A stretch of 64,000 nt of DNA from UBA5614 sp963667535 (GCA_963667535.2 CAXXDU010000002.1:496001-560000); one strand, 5' to 3'. Positions 18,342 through 27,985 are shown, numbered from the stretch's first letter. The notes: generated from the letters alone by a model not told the origin. Made by a program: numbers and translations.

Positions 18342-19199
18342 TTAATCCAGGGATTCAGGGTTCTTTGTTTTACGGATATACTGTTTTCTCATATCGGAAA
18401 CATCAAGCAGTGTGAGAAAGTCTATGCAATGAAAGCTCTTATCAATGGCGGGGCTACCACATACTTTGGCTCCGACTTTGAGGTAAGATTGTAAAAGTGA
18501 AGGTATCTTGGCGTTTATTTCCACAATATCCATAGACCCCATAAATTGCGGATGTTTCTTCAGGTGTCTGCGCAGACCCTGCACTTTGAATTTACCTTTG
18601 GGGCGCACTTTATGCTCATCGGTTATGTGATTTTGTTGTTTCAGGTAATAGTAAATCCTCTTGATTTCGTCTTTATCCATGGTCTTAATACTTGAGCAAC
18701 CAAACATATACCGTGTGTCACTTGCCAGCATATAGGCATGAATACCTTCCCATAACAGCGAAATAGTTACGCCATTACGATAATCGGGGTGTACGCAGGC
18801 ACGTCCCAGTTCGAGTTTATTGCCGGGTAATTTGCGGATATGCTTCATATGAAACTCAGTGGCAGTATACCATTTTTTAGTATGCAGGGAAGATTGAAGG
18901 CGGTAAGTGCCTATGAGCTTGTTGTTTCTTTTATCTATAATCAGCAGATGGTCGCAACGTTTATCAAAATGGTCAATATCCATGCCCGACTTCTTATGTT
19001 TATGCAGAAGCTCTTCGATGAAAACATCATGTCTGAGCCTCAGAGCTTCGTATAACTCACGGGCATTATCGGCAGTCTTGATGATAAAGCTCTTTTTATC
19101 AAGATAGATAGGAATTTTTGGCACATAATGTTTCAATTTGTTTCTATTTATTGCTCTTGTCATGAGCTTGAGAGGGTTCAGTTCTTTATTCTGATTCAA
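18342..19199 (-). CDS. OlsB/GlsB-like GNAT N-acyltransferase
   Basis: A 285-residue protein of the acyl-homoserine-lactone-synthase-like GNAT group (Acetyltransf_5, 'putative hemolysin'). Typical segments are ELYEALRLRHDVFIEELL near 50-65, KLIGTYRLQSS near 95-105 and the core LELGRACVHPDYRNG near 130-145. The start is TTG at 19199, chosen because GGAG lies eight bases upstream; the first internal ATG (19163) has no such site. It probably transfers a 3-hydroxyacyl chain from ACP to an amino acid, making the lyso-lipid for the PlsC-like enzyme encoded next. Which amino acid (ornithine, glycine, other) cannot be read from the sequence. Confidence 0.8.
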   Translation of the reverse strand: MNQNKELNPLKLMTRAINRNKLKHYVPKIPIYLDKKSFIIKTADNARELYEALRLRHDVFIEELLHKHKKSGMDIDHFDKRCDHLLIIDKRNNKLIGTYRLQSSLHTKKWYTATEFHMKHIRKLPGNKLELGRACVHPDYRNGVTISLLWEGIHAYMLASDTRYMFGCSSIKTMDKDEIKRIYYYLKQQNHITDEHKVRPKGKFKVQGLRRHLKKHPQFMGSMDIVEINAKIPSLLQSYLKVGAKVCGSPAIDKSFHCIDFLTLLDVSDMRKQYIRKTKNPESLD

Positions 19200-19292
19200 G
19201 TAGTATTCTCCTATTCAATTATAACTTTAACCATTAGTAATTTGATTCCATATCTGTCAAGATGCAAGTGTCAAGTAAAAGTGGTATGAATT

Positions 19293-22022
19293 CTAATTCA
19301 TTTTCAGAGTCTTGATGATGGTTTTATTGTGACCATTATCAAGCTTCAGAAGATAGATTCCTGCTGCTGTTGAATGGTTATTCCTGTCTTTACCGTTGAA
19401 CTGCCACTGGACTTTTCCATGATCAGGGATAAGCTTGGCAGTATTTATCAACTGACCTTTAATGTTATAAATGCTTATGTCGATGGGAGTATTGCTTTTG
19501 GCAGTAACAGACAGATTCCGGCTAAACGGATTGGGTGCAACTGTTACACTCAGAGCAACAGGTGTGATATTTTCATCCTGATTCGGGACGGGATTTGGTC
19601 TGAACACATCCAGAGTATCAAGGATGATACTCAGGAATTGAGAATAGGGATATGTATCAGAATAGACTCCTCCCAGATTGAATGAACTACTGACAGTTCT
19701 GCTCTCTCCAATTCTGTTCCAGATACCAATCATATCGTTTACAAAATTAGTATTATAAGAATAGAATAATGGCTGGGATGTATCCCCCGTTGTCCATAAT
19801 GCCGGAGTTCCTTCGTTGTAACCATAATAATCCCAGATTTGAGGATTGCTAATATCCCCATATCTGATTTGCTCAATCATTGCAATGTGGTCAAAAGGAG
19901 CAGTGGTGCCAAATCTGCCAAATAAAGAGTCCGGAGAATCCCAGTTGACCATGCCTTCCATATAGACTTTTCCGCCTTGTTGCAAATAGGAAAGGAGATA
20001 ATTGTATTCATAGCTGCCAGGGAGCAGATTGTAGCTATTTACTCCATACCCTAATCCAAACAGACAAAAGACAGCATCAAACTGGTTCAGGTAGTTGTAG
20101 GTATCAATCAGATGGTCTGTGTATACAACGTTGAAAGGAGCAAGGTCATGCAATCCGTTAAGGACAACGTTTCCTGTATCGCCGACCGGTTCCCAGATCA
20201 GGATTTGTCCGGTGGGTGTAGTTGTCTGGGCAGGATAACCTATGGCAGGATCACCGAAAAGCAGATAAGTGTAGATGTTTTGCAATTCGGGCCAGATAAT
20301 TCCTTCCGAGTCAATCGGGTCGCCAAAAAAACAATACTGAGCATGCATCCAATTGGTATAACCAAGAGCTTGTCCGACCGTCATATGCATTTGAGCATAG
20401 TTTTCCAAGAAATGATAGTTATAAGAGGTCAAACCACCCCAGCCCGGATTTGCCCAGCCAATTTTGTACCAGCCTGTACGGGTGGCAGCAATATCTGCAA
20501 CAGCTTTCTTTTTGATGAGGATTTCTCCCAGAGAAGGTTCGATATTATCTATCATGCCATTCAGGCAGGAGGCGCAGAAAAAGACAGCTCCGTCCTGATT
20601 GGAGATATTATTAATCAGTTCGTTACTGACAAGAGTATTCCAAATCATCTCATCAGTATCAGGTATGCTATCCTGATCAGTATCGGCAATCCATATCTTA
20701 CGGGCTGATAAAACCGGACTGCCATGAGCACTCCAATTTACAATTCCCCAGCTTTGTGTGTTTAACAGATAGGCAAGTGTGTCCTGAGTGAGAGGATAAT
20801 CGCTGGGATAAGAGGGCAATTCACCCACCTGTTCATACATGGTTGTGTTGGAATAACCATGCAAAACATTAGAAACTGCATACTCCATCAGAGTAGCACC
20901 ATCTGTTCTTTCCCAGCCTACATTCTGAACTTCTTCTGCATAATTAAGGATTGCAGCAGGCAACAGCGCTTTGTGTTTCCACAGATAATCACCTGATTCA
21001 AAATTGATTGTACGTGTACAGATTTGAGATACAGTCAAAGCATCATTCCAGGGAATTCTGCCGACTGCCAGTTCCGGAGTGTAATCCATACCGGTATCAT
21101 ATTCTCCCAGTTTGCCGTCATTGTCGCTGTCAAAATCTGAGCATAAGTCACTATAATAGAAATCTGAAGGAACTGTTTCCAATCCGTTGGGTTCGGGAGT
21201 CAGATAAGCAATGGGGACAATATCAATATCACCGACCAGCAGCAGGTATGAAAAAGGTGAATCCATATATTCAGTAATCAGGTAATTGCGTAGCTTTTCA
21301 GCAGGATTCTCACCAAAAGAGGTGCTGAGGATAGTATCAATATCTGCAAAAGCTGTTATCATACCCTGATTTTGATGCATAGTAACCAGAGAACTTACCG
21401 CAGTATACAGAGCAGGAGTGGTAACAATCAGATAGTCATAAGTCCGGTGCTGTGGAAGAGAGTACCATTCTGTCAAAGCTTCAGGATTAACGAAACTTGT
21501 GCCGTTTTTGAGTATTGGCGGTATCTGATTGGGCAGAGACTGTTTGGAATTAGTATAGCTAATTCTGAGCGTGATATCGGAAGCTATTTCAAGACTATTG
21601 CCATGATAAAGCATGGGATAGATGGCAAATCTGGCAAAGAGCACATCACCCCATTTCCCTGTACCCTGATAGACAGCATGTTCGCGTGGCTGCAGAGCAG
21701 GCTTTGAGGTCAGGATGTGTTCACCATCAGCATACGGTGTGTTTATCTCAGGTACTGCAGCGTCTTTGCTTTCCCTGTTGTTAATGGAAAAAGAAGTGGA
21801 GATATTCTCAGCATCGGGAGGAAGTATGATATTGATGGTTTTCGCCGGCAATCTATAACTTCCCGGAGCTGTAGTATAGGCAAAACCAGAATTGGTATCT
21901 AATGAAACCTGGTTTGTCTCTTGATGATAACTGATGCCGTTATTAAGGATTGAATACGTTAAAACAGAGCTATATACTAAGACCGGGAAAATGAATATCA
22001 GTAGAAAAAGGTACTTTCTCAT
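19293..22022 (-). CDS. Gingipain-like C25 cysteine peptidase with sorting tail
   Basis: A 909-residue secreted protein. The signal peptide is residues 1-19, followed by a propeptide-like beta region (to about 190). The C25 catalytic domain (195-600) includes YDYLIVTTPALY, YLLLVGDIDIVP and ELAVGRIPW, all typical of the family. The probable catalytic histidine is His433 in WSAHGSP and the nucleophile Cys483 or Cys486 in FFCASCLNG. Residues 300-310 (DSDNDGKLGEYD) resemble a calcium loop. The C-terminal ~80 residues are the FlgD-like sorting module (VAPNPFSRNLSVTA, ending IIKTLKMN). It starts with GAGG five to six bases upstream. It probably digests extracellular protein, feeding amino acid fermentation. 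Confidence 0.88.
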   Translation of the reverse strand: MRKYLFLLIFIFPVLVYSSVLTYSILNNGISYHQETNQVSLDTNSGFAYTTAPGSYRLPAKTINIILPPDAENISTSFSINNRESKDAAVPEINTPYADGEHILTSKPALQPREHAVYQGTGKWGDVLFARFAIYPMLYHGNSLEIASDITLRISYTNSKQSLPNQIPPILKNGTSFVNPEALTEWYSLPQHRTYDYLIVTTPALYTAVSSLVTMHQNQGMITAFADIDTILSTSFGENPAEKLRNYLITEYMDSPFSYLLLVGDIDIVPIAYLTPEPNGLETVPSDFYYSDLCSDFDSDNDGKLGEYDTGMDYTPELAVGRIPWNDALTVSQICTRTINFESGDYLWKHKALLPAAILNYAEEVQNVGWERTDGATLMEYAVSNVLHGYSNTTMYEQVGELPSYPSDYPLTQDTLAYLLNTQSWGIVNWSAHGSPVLSARKIWIADTDQDSIPDTDEMIWNTLVSNELINNISNQDGAVFFCASCLNGMIDNIEPSLGEILIKKKAVADIAATRTGWYKIGWANPGWGGLTSYNYHFLENYAQMHMTVGQALGYTNWMHAQYCFFGDPIDSEGIIWPELQNIYTYLLFGDPAIGYPAQTTTPTGQILIWEPVGDTGNVVLNGLHDLAPFNVVYTDHLIDTYNYLNQFDAVFCLFGLGYGVNSYNLLPGSYEYNYLLSYLQQGGKVYMEGMVNWDSPDSLFGRFGTTAPFDHIAMIEQIRYGDISNPQIWDYYGYNEGTPALWTTGDTSQPLFYSYNTNFVNDMIGIWNRIGESRTVSSSFNLGGVYSDTYPYSQFLSIILDTLDVFRPNPVPNQDENITPVALSVTVAPNPFSRNLSVTAKSNTPIDISIYNIKGQLINTAKLIPDHGKVQWQFNGKDRNNHSTAAGIYLLKLDNGHNKTIIKTLKMN

Positions 22023-22081
22023 AATTACCTCAATATATTACTTTGTAGATATAATATATGCAATTCGTGTTCCCCAAACAA

Positions 22082-23302
22082 TCAGGAAATTCTGGTTTGC
22101 GGCAAAGAAAGCCTTATTTGCTCCTGCTGTTGTTTAAAACGTATCATTTGAGTGGGATTCAGTTTTTCTGCGCCAACCATTTTCAGGTTTGTAGGATTTA
22201 TATAACGGCGTCCGCTGAGTAAATTGAAATGCAAATGAGCGCCTGTGGATTTGCCAGTGCTGCCTACTCTGCCGATGACTTGTCCACGCCTGACAGTTTG
22301 ACCGTTATGCACTCCCATCGAGCTGAGATGAGCATATTGGGTGGATAATCCGCTTGGATGTTTAATCTCAACAGTTAAACCGTATCCGCCATTCCAGCCT
22401 GCCGAAGTAATTCTCCCATTTGCTACAGCAAACACTGGTGTACCATATCTTGCCAGATAATCAATACCCTGATGCATGCGCCATGTTCCGTAAACAGGGT
22501 CTATACGCCTGCCAAAACTGGAAATAGTGTGTATTCTGCTCAAAGGAAAACCAACTCCGCTGGTATTATTACTCTTTCCGTCTTTATTGTAAAGACCGTT
22601 CATCGTTGATTTATCGTCATCTTCCTGATAACGGAAGAGTTCGTGCGTGCCTGTCAATTTGCCTGTATAGGAGACATAGATAATCTTGGTTCTGGGTAAT
22701 TTGACCTTTCCATAAAACTGTTCTTCCATTAAAACCTGAAAGCTATCACCGTTACGGGCATCACTCTGGAAGTTGACTTCGCCTTCCAGTCCGTTATTTA
22801 TCTGTTGTTTCTCAGAGGATTTAAGCCCCAATGCCAGCAGAGATTTGTCCAATGTGCTGTCCAGATTGCCTTTTAATAAGCGCACTCTTTTCTGAATGGG
22901 AAAATTGACCTGTGTATAGACAAGAGAATCGCCCTGCAATTTAAAAAGATGATGCTCAGCAATTTCGGGAATATAAATCAGACCGGCGATGCGCTTGTTA
23001 TCGGGGGTGAGTTTGTATTTGAGTGTATCACCAGGTTGAATAGTCGTAACATCTATTTTCTCGCCGAAGGTGATGGCAAAAAGAGCTATTTCCTGCATGG
23101 AAAGCCTGGATTTTCCCAGAACAGAATATAAACTGCCTCCATCAGGAATAGTCGTAACAGTCCAGTCCTTGAGAGAATCTGCCTGCATGGCAGCGAGTTT
23201 CTTTTGTGCCTGACCGGGATGATAGAAGCATGTCAGCAGCACAGAAGCTATCAGAGTCAGTCCAATCAGATAGAGCAGAATAGCTCTTCCTGTATACATC
23301 AA
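22082..23302 (-). CDS. M23-family murein DD-endopeptidase (MepM-like)
   Basis: A 406-residue protein with one N-terminal membrane anchor (residues 8-27). An OapA/LysM-like region (50-140) comes before the LytM peptidase domain (about 270-375). Zinc ligands are visible in MHQGIDYLARYGTPV (His, Asp) and GAHLHFNLLSG (His-x-His), with QYAHLSSMGV between them. It overlaps the upstream CDF gene by 4 bp (ATGA), so the two are co-translated. Its role is cleavage of peptidoglycan cross-links during growth. The grouping with a cation exporter has no obvious functional reason. Confidence 0.9.
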   Translation of the reverse strand: MMYTGRAILLYLIGLTLIASVLLTCFYHPGQAQKKLAAMQADSLKDWTVTTIPDGGSLYSVLGKSRLSMQEIALFAITFGEKIDVTTIQPGDTLKYKLTPDNKRIAGLIYIPEIAEHHLFKLQGDSLVYTQVNFPIQKRVRLLKGNLDSTLDKSLLALGLKSSEKQQINNGLEGEVNFQSDARNGDSFQVLMEEQFYGKVKLPRTKIIYVSYTGKLTGTHELFRYQEDDDKSTMNGLYNKDGKSNNTSGVGFPLSRIHTISSFGRRIDPVYGTWRMHQGIDYLARYGTPVFAVANGRITSAGWNGGYGLTVEIKHPSGLSTQYAHLSSMGVHNGQTVRRGQVIGRVGSTGKSTGAHLHFNLLSGRRYINPTNLKMVGAEKLNPTQMIRFKQQQEQIRLSLPQTRIS

Positions 23303-24231
23303 CTGTCCTTACCGGAAGCAAATTCGCCGGGATGGTAATGCACATGCACTTTTCTGAGGGAAACAGAGTATTTATCCAGAAGTGCATGCTCAACTTCATC
23401 AGCAATTTCATGACCTTGTTGAATGGTCAATCCTCCATCTACTCCGATATCAACATTGATAATAAAGTAGGGTCCAAACCTGTGCATTCCAATCACATCA
23501 GCGTGACAGACACCATGCACATGTTCGGTTGTTTTCTTTAATTCTTCTCTGAATTCCATATCAGGAAAGGTATCCATCAGTTCAGAAGAAGAATCCATGA
23601 TTATGCTGACACCGGTGCGAAGGATAAAGATAGCAACGATTGCTCCTGCCAATGGGTCCATCCAAAGCAGACCCATTCTACCGCCGATAACACCGATAAC
23701 CACACTCAAAGAAGCCAGAATATCATTCAGATGGTCATTTGCCAGGGCTCTGAGAGTTGGATTTGCAGTAAGCTTCTGATTCTTCTTAGTAATGCTGTAC
23801 AGATAAATCTTTAGTACAAAAGTAAAGATTGCGGCTATCAAAGCATAGATAGAAGCAGCCTGTCCCGGTTTCATCCCTGTCATTAAATCATAGACTGCAT
23901 TTATTGATTCCCAGAATATTGCCACTCCTGTAGTGAGAATAAAAGCGCCTACAACAATAGCAGAGATGGATTCCAGTTGTCTGTGTCCATAGGGATGTTC
24001 AGCATCAGCAGGTTTATTGGCTTGTTTCATAAAGATTTTTACTGCTATGTAATAAACCACATCCGAAGTGCTGTTTATACCATCTGCCAACAGTGCAGAG
24101 CTATGCCCGACAATACCAATCAAAGTCTTCAAAATAGATAATAAAATATTGGAATACATCCCGAGATTTACAGTATTATTAGAAATTTTATCTCTGTCTA
24201 TCAGATGTATATCCTCTTCAAGATGTTTCAT
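23299..24231 (-). CDS. Cation diffusion facilitator family transporter
   Basis: A 310-residue CDF exporter with six membrane segments. The metal-site motif of TM2 is SSALLADGINSTSDV near residue 45, and TM5 carries NDHLNDILAS near 165, giving the D-x3-D and H/N-x3-D pairs of the family. The cytoplasmic C-terminal domain (210-305) has the expected ferredoxin-like fold with several His (VHVHYHPGE). Zinc, iron or manganese are all possible. It lies 9 bp after the kamB-like gene and overlaps the M23 gene. Confidence 0.9.
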   Translation of the reverse strand: MKHLEEDIHLIDRDKISNNTVNLGMYSNILLSILKTLIGIVGHSSALLADGINSTSDVVYYIAVKIFMKQANKPADAEHPYGHRQLESISAIVVGAFILTTGVAIFWESINAVYDLMTGMKPGQAASIYALIAAIFTFVLKIYLYSITKKNQKLTANPTLRALANDHLNDILASLSVVIGVIGGRMGLLWMDPLAGAIVAIFILRTGVSIIMDSSSELMDTFPDMEFREELKKTTEHVHGVCHADVIGMHRFGPYFIINVDIGVDGGLTIQQGHEIADEVEHALLDKYSVSLRKVHVHYHPGEFASGKDS

Positions 24232-24240
24232 ATAAATCCT

Positions 24241-25242
24241 TTATGCTTCACAAATATCAATCACAGGGACAGAATTTACCTGTTGCCTGATTCTATCTCT
24301 CAGGATTTTGCTATCCAGATGATTACCTTTCACAGACCAGCTATTAACTATAATGGCAACAATTCTGAAAGGCTTTAATGTGTACATATTATGAGATGAT
24401 ACCAGATATTCCAGATTAGTTTTATTCAGATGTAACTGCAGAGAATGCCTGGTAATGATATCTCTGATATCTTTCAGTGCAGGTTTTATTCCATTCAGCA
24501 CTGTATCAGAAATTGCACCCGGTATGTAGAGCTTATCCGGTTTTTCGTGAGCCAAAATATTCATCACTTCCTGTTCATTGCCAAGTAAAGAATTGATTTT
24601 CATATCCTGCCAGCGGTTTTCCTGGCAGAAAGAAACGCTGTCTTCATTGAGGCTTGTATGGTTGTTTGTATATTCCGGTATATGAGAAAGCTGTACAAGT
24701 CTGGCAAGTTCAAAGCTGATTTTGTCTATATCTCCAAAGCTGCTGCCCACTACCAGAAAGATACCTTTGACTTTATCATTCAGAGCTATTGATTTTCTGT
24801 CCAGAGAGCCATCAATCAGGACTATTTCAGCACCCAGTGTCTGCATGAGTTCAGCAGTCTGAACCTGGGCAAGAGCATTAGCAGGACCGACTATTTCTGT
24901 TTCAAGGTCACGCAGTGCTTTCAATAACCACAGTTTCTTTGTACCTGCCTGAAAAGGCAGCTTTTGCAGAACATCAACAGCGGAGCCGAGTTTATCTATT
25001 GCTCCTGATGTGGAAGAGAAGATAGTACTGGCAGGTAACCTGACAGCAGGTTTGGGATTGCCATAGACAAGATCAATCTCTTCCCCGTCTCTGCCGGTGG
25101 TTAAAACACCAAAAGGATATTTGCTGTTCTGGGCCAAAACCCAATTCAGGAAAGAGGTCTTACCGCTATTCTTGCAGATACCTGCAATCGTATAGATACC
25201 CGAATCAAGCTTGAGACCCGATTGAAGAGTAAGCGTAATCAT
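24241..25242 (-). CDS. kamB: P-loop protein next to kamA, probable lysine 5,6-aminomutase reactivase subunit KamB
   Basis: A 333-residue soluble protein with a Walker A loop (GICKNSGKTS, residues 22-31) near its start. A segment EIVLIDGSLDRKSIA near 135 could carry the Walker B role. The order on the strand is kdd, kamA, then this gene. As I recall, Fusobacterium nucleatum has the same order (kdd, kamA, then an uncharacterised gene now called kamB, then the MutS-like kamC and kamDE). On this basis it is proposed to help reactivate the adenosylcobalamin enzyme lysine 5,6-aminomutase. KamC, KamD and KamE are not in the window. The identification rests on synteny plus the P-loop, so the exact role is unproven. 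Confidence 0.6.
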   Translation of the reverse strand: MITLTLQSGLKLDSGIYTIAGICKNSGKTSFLNWVLAQNSKYPFGVLTTGRDGEEIDLVYGNPKPAVRLPASTIFSSTSGAIDKLGSAVDVLQKLPFQAGTKKLWLLKALRDLETEIVGPANALAQVQTAELMQTLGAEIVLIDGSLDRKSIALNDKVKGIFLVVGSSFGDIDKISFELARLVQLSHIPEYTNNHTSLNEDSVSFCQENRWQDMKINSLLGNEQEVMNILAHEKPDKLYIPGAISDTVLNGIKPALKDIRDIITRHSLQLHLNKTNLEYLVSSHNMYTLKPFRIVAIIVNSWSVKGNHLDSKILRDRIRQQVNSVPVIDICEA

Positions 25243-25303
25243 TACAGATTTATCCGGATAATCAGGATATTGGCATTTACCTGTATCTCACAGGCAACAA
25301 ACC

Positions 25304-26551
25304 CTAACGTTTCCTGCGGATATTGCGGCGGGTTTCTGCCGGACCAAGTGAAACCTTATTACCTCTGAGCAGAGTCATCACGCCTTCAGTTGATTTTCTT
25401 TCATCGGGACAGAAATCCGAATAGTCATCTTCATTTTGGGCTTTATAATCAGGTTCCGTGTAAGCAGTTAGCAAGCCTTCGTAATTACGCAGGATTACCC
25501 TGCCCGGCATCTGGGATATGATATAATTTGGCATAACAGGAATCTTACCACCACCACCGGGAGCATCTACCACAAAGGTGGGAATGCAAAGACCGGATGT
25601 GTGCCCTCTCAGACTCTCCATGATTTCAATACCTTTGGCGATAGGTGTTCTGAAATGAGCTATACCTTCAGATAAATCACACTGATAAATATAATATGGA
25701 CGCACTCTGTTTTTTACCAAAGTATGGACAAGCTGTTTCATTACATCCACATGGTCATTGATGCCTTTAAGTAACACAGACTGATTACCCAGGACAATAC
25801 CTGCTTCAGACAGTTTGGCAAGCGCAGCACAAGCATCTTCAGAAAGCTCCTGAGGATGGTTAAAATGAGTATTGAGCCATAAGAATTTGTATTTTTTCAT
25901 GACATTTATCAACGAATCAGTTATTCTTTGCGGAAGCACAACCGGAGTTCTGGTGCCGATACGTACAATATCGATATGCTTGATTTTACTCAGCTTACCC
26001 AGAATCTCATCCAGTCTTTCATCAGATAGAGTCAAGGGGTCTCCGCCACTCAGGATAACATCTCTGATTTCCTTGTTCTGGCTGATGTATTCAATAGCTT
26101 TATCCACATTATCTTTGGGCATGGCAGCATCTTTTTCCCCTGCTTTTCTGCGGCGGGTGCAATGACGGCAATACATGGCGCATTGGTCGGTCAGCAGCAA
26201 GAGAACTCGATCGGGATATCTATGCGTCATTCCGGGTACGGGTGAATCAGCATCCTCATGCAGAGGGTCCGGCATATCTTCCACAGAAATGTGGCTTTCC
26301 ATTATACGCGGAATAGCTTGCAGACGGATAGGGTCATGCGGATTCTTCTGATTGATTAAGGATAAATAGTAAGGTGTGATTGCCATACGGAATGAAAAGA
26401 TATTGGATTTGAATACTTCCCCTTCTTCCGGTGTGAGTTTTATATATTTTTTTAACTCATCAAAACTAGTGATACGGTTGCGTAATTGCCAATGCCAGTC
26501 TTTCCACTCTTCAGCAGTTGCAATGCTTTTGATATTCTTTATTGCTGCCAT
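25304..26551 (-). CDS. kamA: Lysine 2,3-aminomutase
   Basis: A 415-residue radical SAM, PLP-dependent enzyme converting L-lysine to L-beta-lysine, the first step of lysine fermentation. The [4Fe-4S] cluster motif CX3CX2C is at Cys124, Cys128 and Cys131 (TDQCAMYCRHCTRRRK). ILSGGDPLTLSDERL follows near 165 and the PLP region with APGGGGKIPV near 330, where the Lys of GGGGKIP is the expected PLP lysine. The start at 26551 (MAAIKN) is chosen because GAGG lies 5-6 bases upstream; a GTG at 26557 overlaps that site. The gene follows kdd but is separated from it by 244 bp of repeats. Length matches the family (about 415). Confidence 0.95.
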   Translation of the reverse strand: MAAIKNIKSIATAEEWKDWHWQLRNRITSFDELKKYIKLTPEEGEVFKSNIFSFRMAITPYYLSLINQKNPHDPIRLQAIPRIMESHISVEDMPDPLHEDADSPVPGMTHRYPDRVLLLLTDQCAMYCRHCTRRRKAGEKDAAMPKDNVDKAIEYISQNKEIRDVILSGGDPLTLSDERLDEILGKLSKIKHIDIVRIGTRTPVVLPQRITDSLINVMKKYKFLWLNTHFNHPQELSEDACAALAKLSEAGIVLGNQSVLLKGINDHVDVMKQLVHTLVKNRVRPYYIYQCDLSEGIAHFRTPIAKGIEIMESLRGHTSGLCIPTFVVDAPGGGGKIPVMPNYIISQMPGRVILRNYEGLLTAYTEPDYKAQNEDDYSDFCPDERKSTEGVMTLLRGNKVSLGPAETRRNIRRKR

Positions 26552-26571
26552 AAACACCTCATAATATGTAT

Positions 26572-26756
26572 TAGTAGGTTAGTTGTCTCCAACTGACCAA
26601 AGTTTATCATAGTAGGTTAAGCGCCTCGCTTGACCAAAGCCTTTATCATAGTAGGTTACGTGCCTCACGTGACCAAAGCCATTTTTCATGTCATTCCTGC
26701 GCAGGCGGGAATCTTAACAATTCTCGTTTGGACAACTGAGGACAGTTATCTTACGT
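26572..26756. repeat. Four R4 hairpin repeats with covarying stems
   Basis: Three direct units (26572-26602, 26608-26640, 26646-26680) and one inverted unit (26724-26756). Each has the plan GGTT, five variable bases, a CCT-type loop, five bases complementary to the first five, then GACC followed by AAA. The stems are AGTTG/CAACT, AAGCG/CGCTT, ACGTG/CACGT and, inverted, AACTG/CAGTT. A further four copies lie at 30014-30343 and 33473-33503. The units lie between kdd and kamA, on the kamA side. Confidence 0.8.
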
Positions 26757-26795
26757 TTTTTTCTTTGTGCCTTCGCGTCTTTGTGGTAAAAAAAA
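26691..26795. repeat. R3 palindrome and R2 repeat directly behind the kdd stop
   Basis: 26691-26713 is an R3 palindrome (ATTCCTGC, GCAG, GCGGGAAT), also seen at 30091-30113 and 33432-33456. 26757-26795 is an R2 repeat: read on the minus strand it is a run of T followed by ACCACAAAGACGCGAAGGCA. It begins at the base after the kdd TGA (26798-26796). The T-run may act in termination. Confidence 0.7.
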
Positions 26796-27854
26796 TCAAT
26801 CTATGTATCTTTCCTTGAAAATCTTCATCAAGACAGGATTGCGTCTGAGCAAATCCAAAGAAATCATAGCATGATTATGCGCATAGCCATTGCCCAAAAT
26901 CATATCAACATCTGCGCCGATACCTTCTGCACCCAGAGCTGCCTTGGTAAAGCTGGTAGCCATGGAGAAGAAATAGACAATGCCTCTGTCTTTGCATGCC
27001 ATAATACTGGGAAGCTCGGTATCTTCAATATTGACCACATTGATGACGACATCAGCCATCTTGCCATTAGTCAGGCGTTTTACTTCTTTCTCAATGGTCA
27101 AAGCATCTGTGGCGGAAGCAATAATTACTTCATCACAACCTGTCTGCAGACACGTATCAATATAGGAAGGATTACGCACAATTCCGATAACCTTGCCGGA
27201 AACATCTGCTCTTTCACGAGCCATGGCATTGCAGAGCACACCGGATTTACCATTAGCACCGATAATCACAACTGTATCACCGGGTTTAACCAGTCTTTCC
27301 ACCTGAGTGGGAGCACCGGCTACGTCCAGAATACTCAAAGCCAGATTTTCATCCATATCATCAGGCAACTTGGCATAAATACCGCTGGAAAACAGGATTG
27401 CCTGTCCTTCTATCTCTACCTGGTCCTTATCCAGCAAAACCTTTTTTATCTGATGCACTTTGAGAGGAGTAAGTGATAATGAAACCAGACTGGCGACTTT
27501 ATCTCCCACTTTTAAAGGCTCTTTCATTTCAAAATTGGGTCCAATCTGAGCAACAGTGCCGATCAGCATTCCGCCTGAACCTGTATCCTCATTTTTGTGT
27601 TTGCCTGTTCTATTGGTAAGGTCAATCACATGCTCGCCAAAAGGGGTTTCCAGGTCTAAATGCCCCAGCTTCTGGAGCTTGGTTTTTATCTGGTGAAATG
27701 ATGCAGAGTCAACGTTTAAGCGCGACACATTTATCAGCAGTTCATTATCCCAAATCTCGCTCATATCGTTGTTTAACTTGTTTGCCGGTTGTGGTAAAAC
27801 TCCGGTCGGTTCAATTACTCTGTGTGTTCCGTAACGGTCTCCACCTGTCTTCAT
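26796..27854 (-). CDS. kdd: L-erythro-3,5-diaminohexanoate dehydrogenase
   Basis: A 352-residue NAD(P)-dependent dehydrogenase that oxidises 3,5-diaminohexanoate to 5-amino-3-oxohexanoate in lysine fermentation. The N-terminus MKTGGDRYGTHRVIEP followed by GVLPQPANKLNN is characteristic of Kdd. The Rossmann region VVIIGANGKSGVLCNAMAR lies near residue 170. The start at 27854 is chosen because GGAGG sits five bases upstream; in-frame ATGs at 27866 and a further start codon at 27872 lie beyond that site. It is the first gene of the group kdd, kamA, kamB. The partners kce and kal, and kamDE, are not in the window. Confidence 0.93.
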   Translation of the reverse strand: MKTGGDRYGTHRVIEPTGVLPQPANKLNNDMSEIWDNELLINVSRLNVDSASFHQIKTKLQKLGHLDLETPFGEHVIDLTNRTGKHKNEDTGSGGMLIGTVAQIGPNFEMKEPLKVGDKVASLVSLSLTPLKVHQIKKVLLDKDQVEIEGQAILFSSGIYAKLPDDMDENLALSILDVAGAPTQVERLVKPGDTVVIIGANGKSGVLCNAMARERADVSGKVIGIVRNPSYIDTCLQTGCDEVIIASATDALTIEKEVKRLTNGKMADVVINVVNIEDTELPSIMACKDRGIVYFFSMATSFTKAALGAEGIGADVDMILGNGYAHNHAMISLDLLRRNPVLMKIFKERYID

Positions 27855-27985
27855 GAGGTCCTCCATTAACATTCTATCTTATTTAATAATATATGCTTCT
27901 ATTAGCTGGCAATCTTTTTATAACAGGCACTTATGTCAATGAAATAAAGGAAATACCCCTTCCGTTATACCTGCATAGACAGGTC

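Noticed and set aside
26572..26680. Three near-identical tandem units could be taken for a CRISPR fragment
   Set aside because: Units are about 37 bp apart with conserved sequence in the 'spacer' part and variation inside the palindrome, the reverse of CRISPR; no cas genes are present.
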